Positions 62,005-64,000 of a stretch of DNA of 64,000 bases are shown in pieces. Below the pieces are notes generated by a model. It had not been told where the DNA came from and searched no databases. It saw nothing but the letters and a program-made list of their open reading frames with translations. A program made the position numbers and the translations under genes. The stretch spans positions 62,001 to 126,000 of the forward strand of contig NZ_SJSY01000074.1 in NCBI RefSeq assembly GCF_004352915.1, in the 5' to 3' direction. Origin of the DNA: Flavobacterium zhairuonense (GTDB lineage: Bacteria; Bacteroidota; Bacteroidia; Flavobacteriales; Flavobacteriaceae). Within the stretch, counting starts at the first letter, position 1, and every line of letters starts with the position of its first letter.

Positions 62005-62496
62005 TTATTTAAAGTGCCAATTCATTAAGCCTAAAGATATAATTGGATGGCCCCAAGTTTCGAAAGCCTTCAATCTTGCCGTAATTGGAATTGTGGATGT
62101 TGATTTCCATTGTTCACTAAATGGGGTAAGCATAATTGCTTCATAAATTAAATCTTTGCTAAAGGGATTATTTAGCTGAAGCATAGTATTAATGCTCTTT
62201 CGGTCTTTAGCATCTTGAGAAAACTGAATTTCTATTGTTTTTTCGGGATGTATATTTTCGGCAACTATTTTCATACTGCTTATTGAATCTCCAGCAATTT
62301 CACATTCAACAAAAACTTTTTCTCCACAATAAATTTGTAATAATTTTTCCTTTACAAAATATGGGCTTTCGGGTATTTCAGCTTTGTACTGTTGTGTTTC
62401 ATTCACTGCAATTTCTAGTGAAAATGCTTTGCGATTCTTTTGTGCAAGGGAAGAAAATGTAATTGATAAAGCGAGAATAATTATGGTTTGTTTCAT
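62005..62496 (-). CDS. Secreted protein of unknown function
   Basis: The start at 62496 gives a signal peptide (MKQTIIILALSITFSSLAQ); the in-frame ATG at 62538 adds 14 residues that would break it. The 163-aa product has a beta-sandwich look (FVECEIAGDSISSMKIVAENI) but no recognisable family. It stands alone on the minus strand. Confidence 0.65.
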   Translation of the reverse strand: MKQTIIILALSITFSSLAQKNRKAFSLEIAVNETQQYKAEIPESPYFVKEKLLQIYCGEKVFVECEIAGDSISSMKIVAENIHPEKTIEIQFSQDAKDRKSINTMLQLNNPFSKDLIYEAIMLTPFSEQWKSTSTIPITARLKAFETWGHPIISLGLMNWHFK

Positions 62497-62635
62497 GATT
62501 TTTAGATTAATGTTGATACTATAGCATATAATGGTCAAATACTATAGCGTGTTTATGGTAATTATTCAGATTTGTCAAGTAATACAAATGCAAAACCAGC
62601 ATTTCACCCATTTTATTTTTCAAATTCGTAATCGA

Positions 62636-62977
62636 TCAGATTTTTAAAAAATCGCCATCGATTATTAGTAATTCGACTTCATTTTCAGTGATTGATCTAT
62701 GAGAACTCATGTCATCAGAAACAATATAAGTCATTCCTTCTGAAAGGATGAATTTTTGTCCGTTTTCTAATTCACTGGTTAGTGCTCCTTTCAGACAGTG
62801 AACAATATGCCCTTTTTTGCACCAATGATCGGCGAGATAGTTTTTTGTATAAATAACTTTCCGAACGCGTAACTTTCCTAATTGTATCGTTTGCCAATAT
62901 GCTGTTCCAGATTCTCCAATATGCTCTGTTTTTGGAATTAGATTCCAATCGATTGTTTGAAAAGGTATTTTAGACAT
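62636..62977 (-). CDS. DHCW-motif cupin-fold protein
   Basis: This 113-aa protein has a single cupin barrel with LADHWCKKGHIVHCLKG, which carries the DH-W-C residues after which the family is named, and SDDMSSHRS in the second cupin block. A metal site formed by the histidines is likely. No substrate is known to me. It has no signal peptide and is a single-gene unit. Confidence 0.8.
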   Translation of the reverse strand: MSKIPFQTIDWNLIPKTEHIGESGTAYWQTIQLGKLRVRKVIYTKNYLADHWCKKGHIVHCLKGALTSELENGQKFILSEGMTYIVSDDMSSHRSITENEVELLIIDGDFLKI

Positions 62978-63064
62978 AGTTTTAATATTAGTTGAAAGTA
63001 AAAACTAAAATAAAAAAATCCTCAATACTAATGTAAAGAGGATTATGATTTATTTTAACTGAAT

Positions 63065-63838
63065 TTAATTACGTTTCAAAACTTTATACTGCTCATAACA
63101 ACCACTAATAGCATCAAGAATCTGCAAGTCATTTGCTTGCTGAACAAACGATTCTGAGTAGTTGCAACGCTGCAAAATCTCCGGAATTTCTTCTTTTGTA
63201 ATTCCTAAAAGCAGGGCAAGAGTTTCACGGTCGTATTTGGTTTCAAGTAGATTTCTGATAGTGTCATCTTTTTTCATGTCCTTGAGCTTCTTGAGCTCCT
63301 TTCCATTTTTTCCGAAGAAATTATAGAGCATATCGGCGGGGTTGAAAATAGAACCCAATACTTTTCCAAAAGCATTTGGAGCATATTCACCAGCTTCATA
63401 ACCTTGCGTAAGGCCAGAAATGCTATAACGATAGTTTTCCTTGGTCGGAATCAATTTTGAATCGATTTCAAGATATCCAGTCAAGCTGAAAGGAGCAATA
63501 ACAACTTCTTCAAGTGCAATAGCTTTTTCTGTAAGCTGAATTCTTGTGATTTTGTTTTTAATCCAGTCATTGGTTACTCTAATACGCAAAGATTGGAATC
63601 CTAGAATAGAGAATTGCAGAGTGTCATTTTGTTGCACATCAATTTCAAAATAACCTTTAGCATCAGACTTTGCGCCTAATACTTTGTTTTTATTGATGAT
63701 ATTTACATTAGGGAGAGGTTGTTTGGTGTTATCATTAAAGATGTAACCTGAAACTCTTTGAGGAGCTGTCGATTCTGTTTCTTGGGCAAAACCAATACTC
63801 GTCAATAACATAAAAAAGAAAACTGCGAAATATTTCAT
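63065..63838 (-). CDS. Carboxypeptidase-regulatory-like domain protein, exported
   Basis: This 257-aa protein has a signal peptide (MKYFAVFFFMLLTSIGFAQ) and a carboxypeptidase-regulatory-like beta domain (about residues 28-110). That domain shows RVSGYIFNDNTKQPLPNVNII, KSDAKGYFEIDVQQND and LEEVVI, as at the N-terminus of SusC-type transporters. No plug or barrel follows. The C-terminal half is helical (KELKKLKDMKKDDTIR; ILQRCNYSE). It is a short stand-alone envelope protein of unknown role. Confidence 0.8.
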   Translation of the reverse strand: MKYFAVFFFMLLTSIGFAQETESTAPQRVSGYIFNDNTKQPLPNVNIINKNKVLGAKSDAKGYFEIDVQQNDTLQFSILGFQSLRIRVTNDWIKNKITRIQLTEKAIALEEVVIAPFSLTGYLEIDSKLIPTKENYRYSISGLTQGYEAGEYAPNAFGKVLGSIFNPADMLYNFFGKNGKELKKLKDMKKDDTIRNLLETKYDRETLALLLGITKEEIPEILQRCNYSESFVQQANDLQILDAISGCYEQYKVLKRN

Positions 63839-64000
63839 ATCCTGATTTAAAGCACTAAAAGTAGTAAAACGGGATTAAATATTTTACTGTCTTGGAATAT
63901 AATTATAAGAAAATTAACAAAGCAAAAAAGAATTGCTTTTAAACTGCGGCGTGTAATTCATATTTTTTTATTCAACACATAGAAACATAGATTTCATTTT

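Overview
The window looks like chromosome of a Flavobacterium-like member of the Bacteroidota. It is clearly AT-rich by eye (not counted). It carries a SusC/SusD pair, a type IX secretion sorting domain and many Bacteroidota-only families (DUF3857, DUF3810, DUF5107, DUF4268). Its promoters match the Bacteroidota pattern (TTTG about 19-21 nt before TANNTTTG), and its intergenic DNA has the short tandem octamers and heptamers and long-stem hairpins common in flavobacteria. I see no rRNA, tRNA, CRISPR array, insertion sequence or prophage.

Region 1 (1-28440) is a polysaccharide or glycoconjugate utilization locus. A long minus-strand operon runs susC, susD, an arylsulfotransferase-like lipoprotein, a TsdA-like dihaem cytochrome c lipoprotein, a GH123-like protein, a DUF5107-TPR protein, an M1 aminopeptidase, a DUF5077/DUF3472 protein, a GH109-type protein and a GH35 beta-galactosidase cut by the window edge. 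A plus-strand arm runs GHMP sugar kinase, sugar-1-phosphate nucleotidyltransferase, FucP-type sugar transporter and a NagB/PIG-L fusion. Between the arms lie a LacI-family regulator and a CBM9-like protein. The two outward-facing promoters driving the arms are near-identical inverted copies, each with a pair of 14-bp LacI-type operators just upstream of the -33 box. The enzyme set fits a galactose and N-acetylgalactosamine glycoconjugate, possibly O-glycosylated protein; this is inference.

Region 2 (28441-41673) is mostly core genome: a DUF3820 protein, a TPR/TonB-like gene broken by a one-base insertion, pyrG, yidC, a YwqK-like repeat protein, a DUF4956 membrane protein, an exported PEP/pyruvate-binding protein, mnmA, a subtilisin-like peptidase with a T9SS tail, a nitronate monooxygenase-like enzyme and a small secreted protein.

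Region 3 (41739-43737) is a stand-alone gene for an ABC/OLD-like ATPase fused to a SAM methyltransferase, followed by its own hairpin terminator. It is the best candidate here for an undescribed (possibly defence) system.

Region 4 (43755-64000) holds an overlapping minus-strand operon (TPR/MORN-like protein, an intact DUF3857-transglutaminase and a paralogue that lost its catalytic triad), then tandem-repeat DNA, DUF4268, a NUDIX hydrolase, an acyltransferase, an ECF sigma factor with a membrane partner, DUF3810, PepD, a membrane-anchored winged-helix regulator with a direct repeat in front of it, DUF389, several small unknown proteins, a DHCW cupin and a carboxypeptidase-regulatory-like protein.
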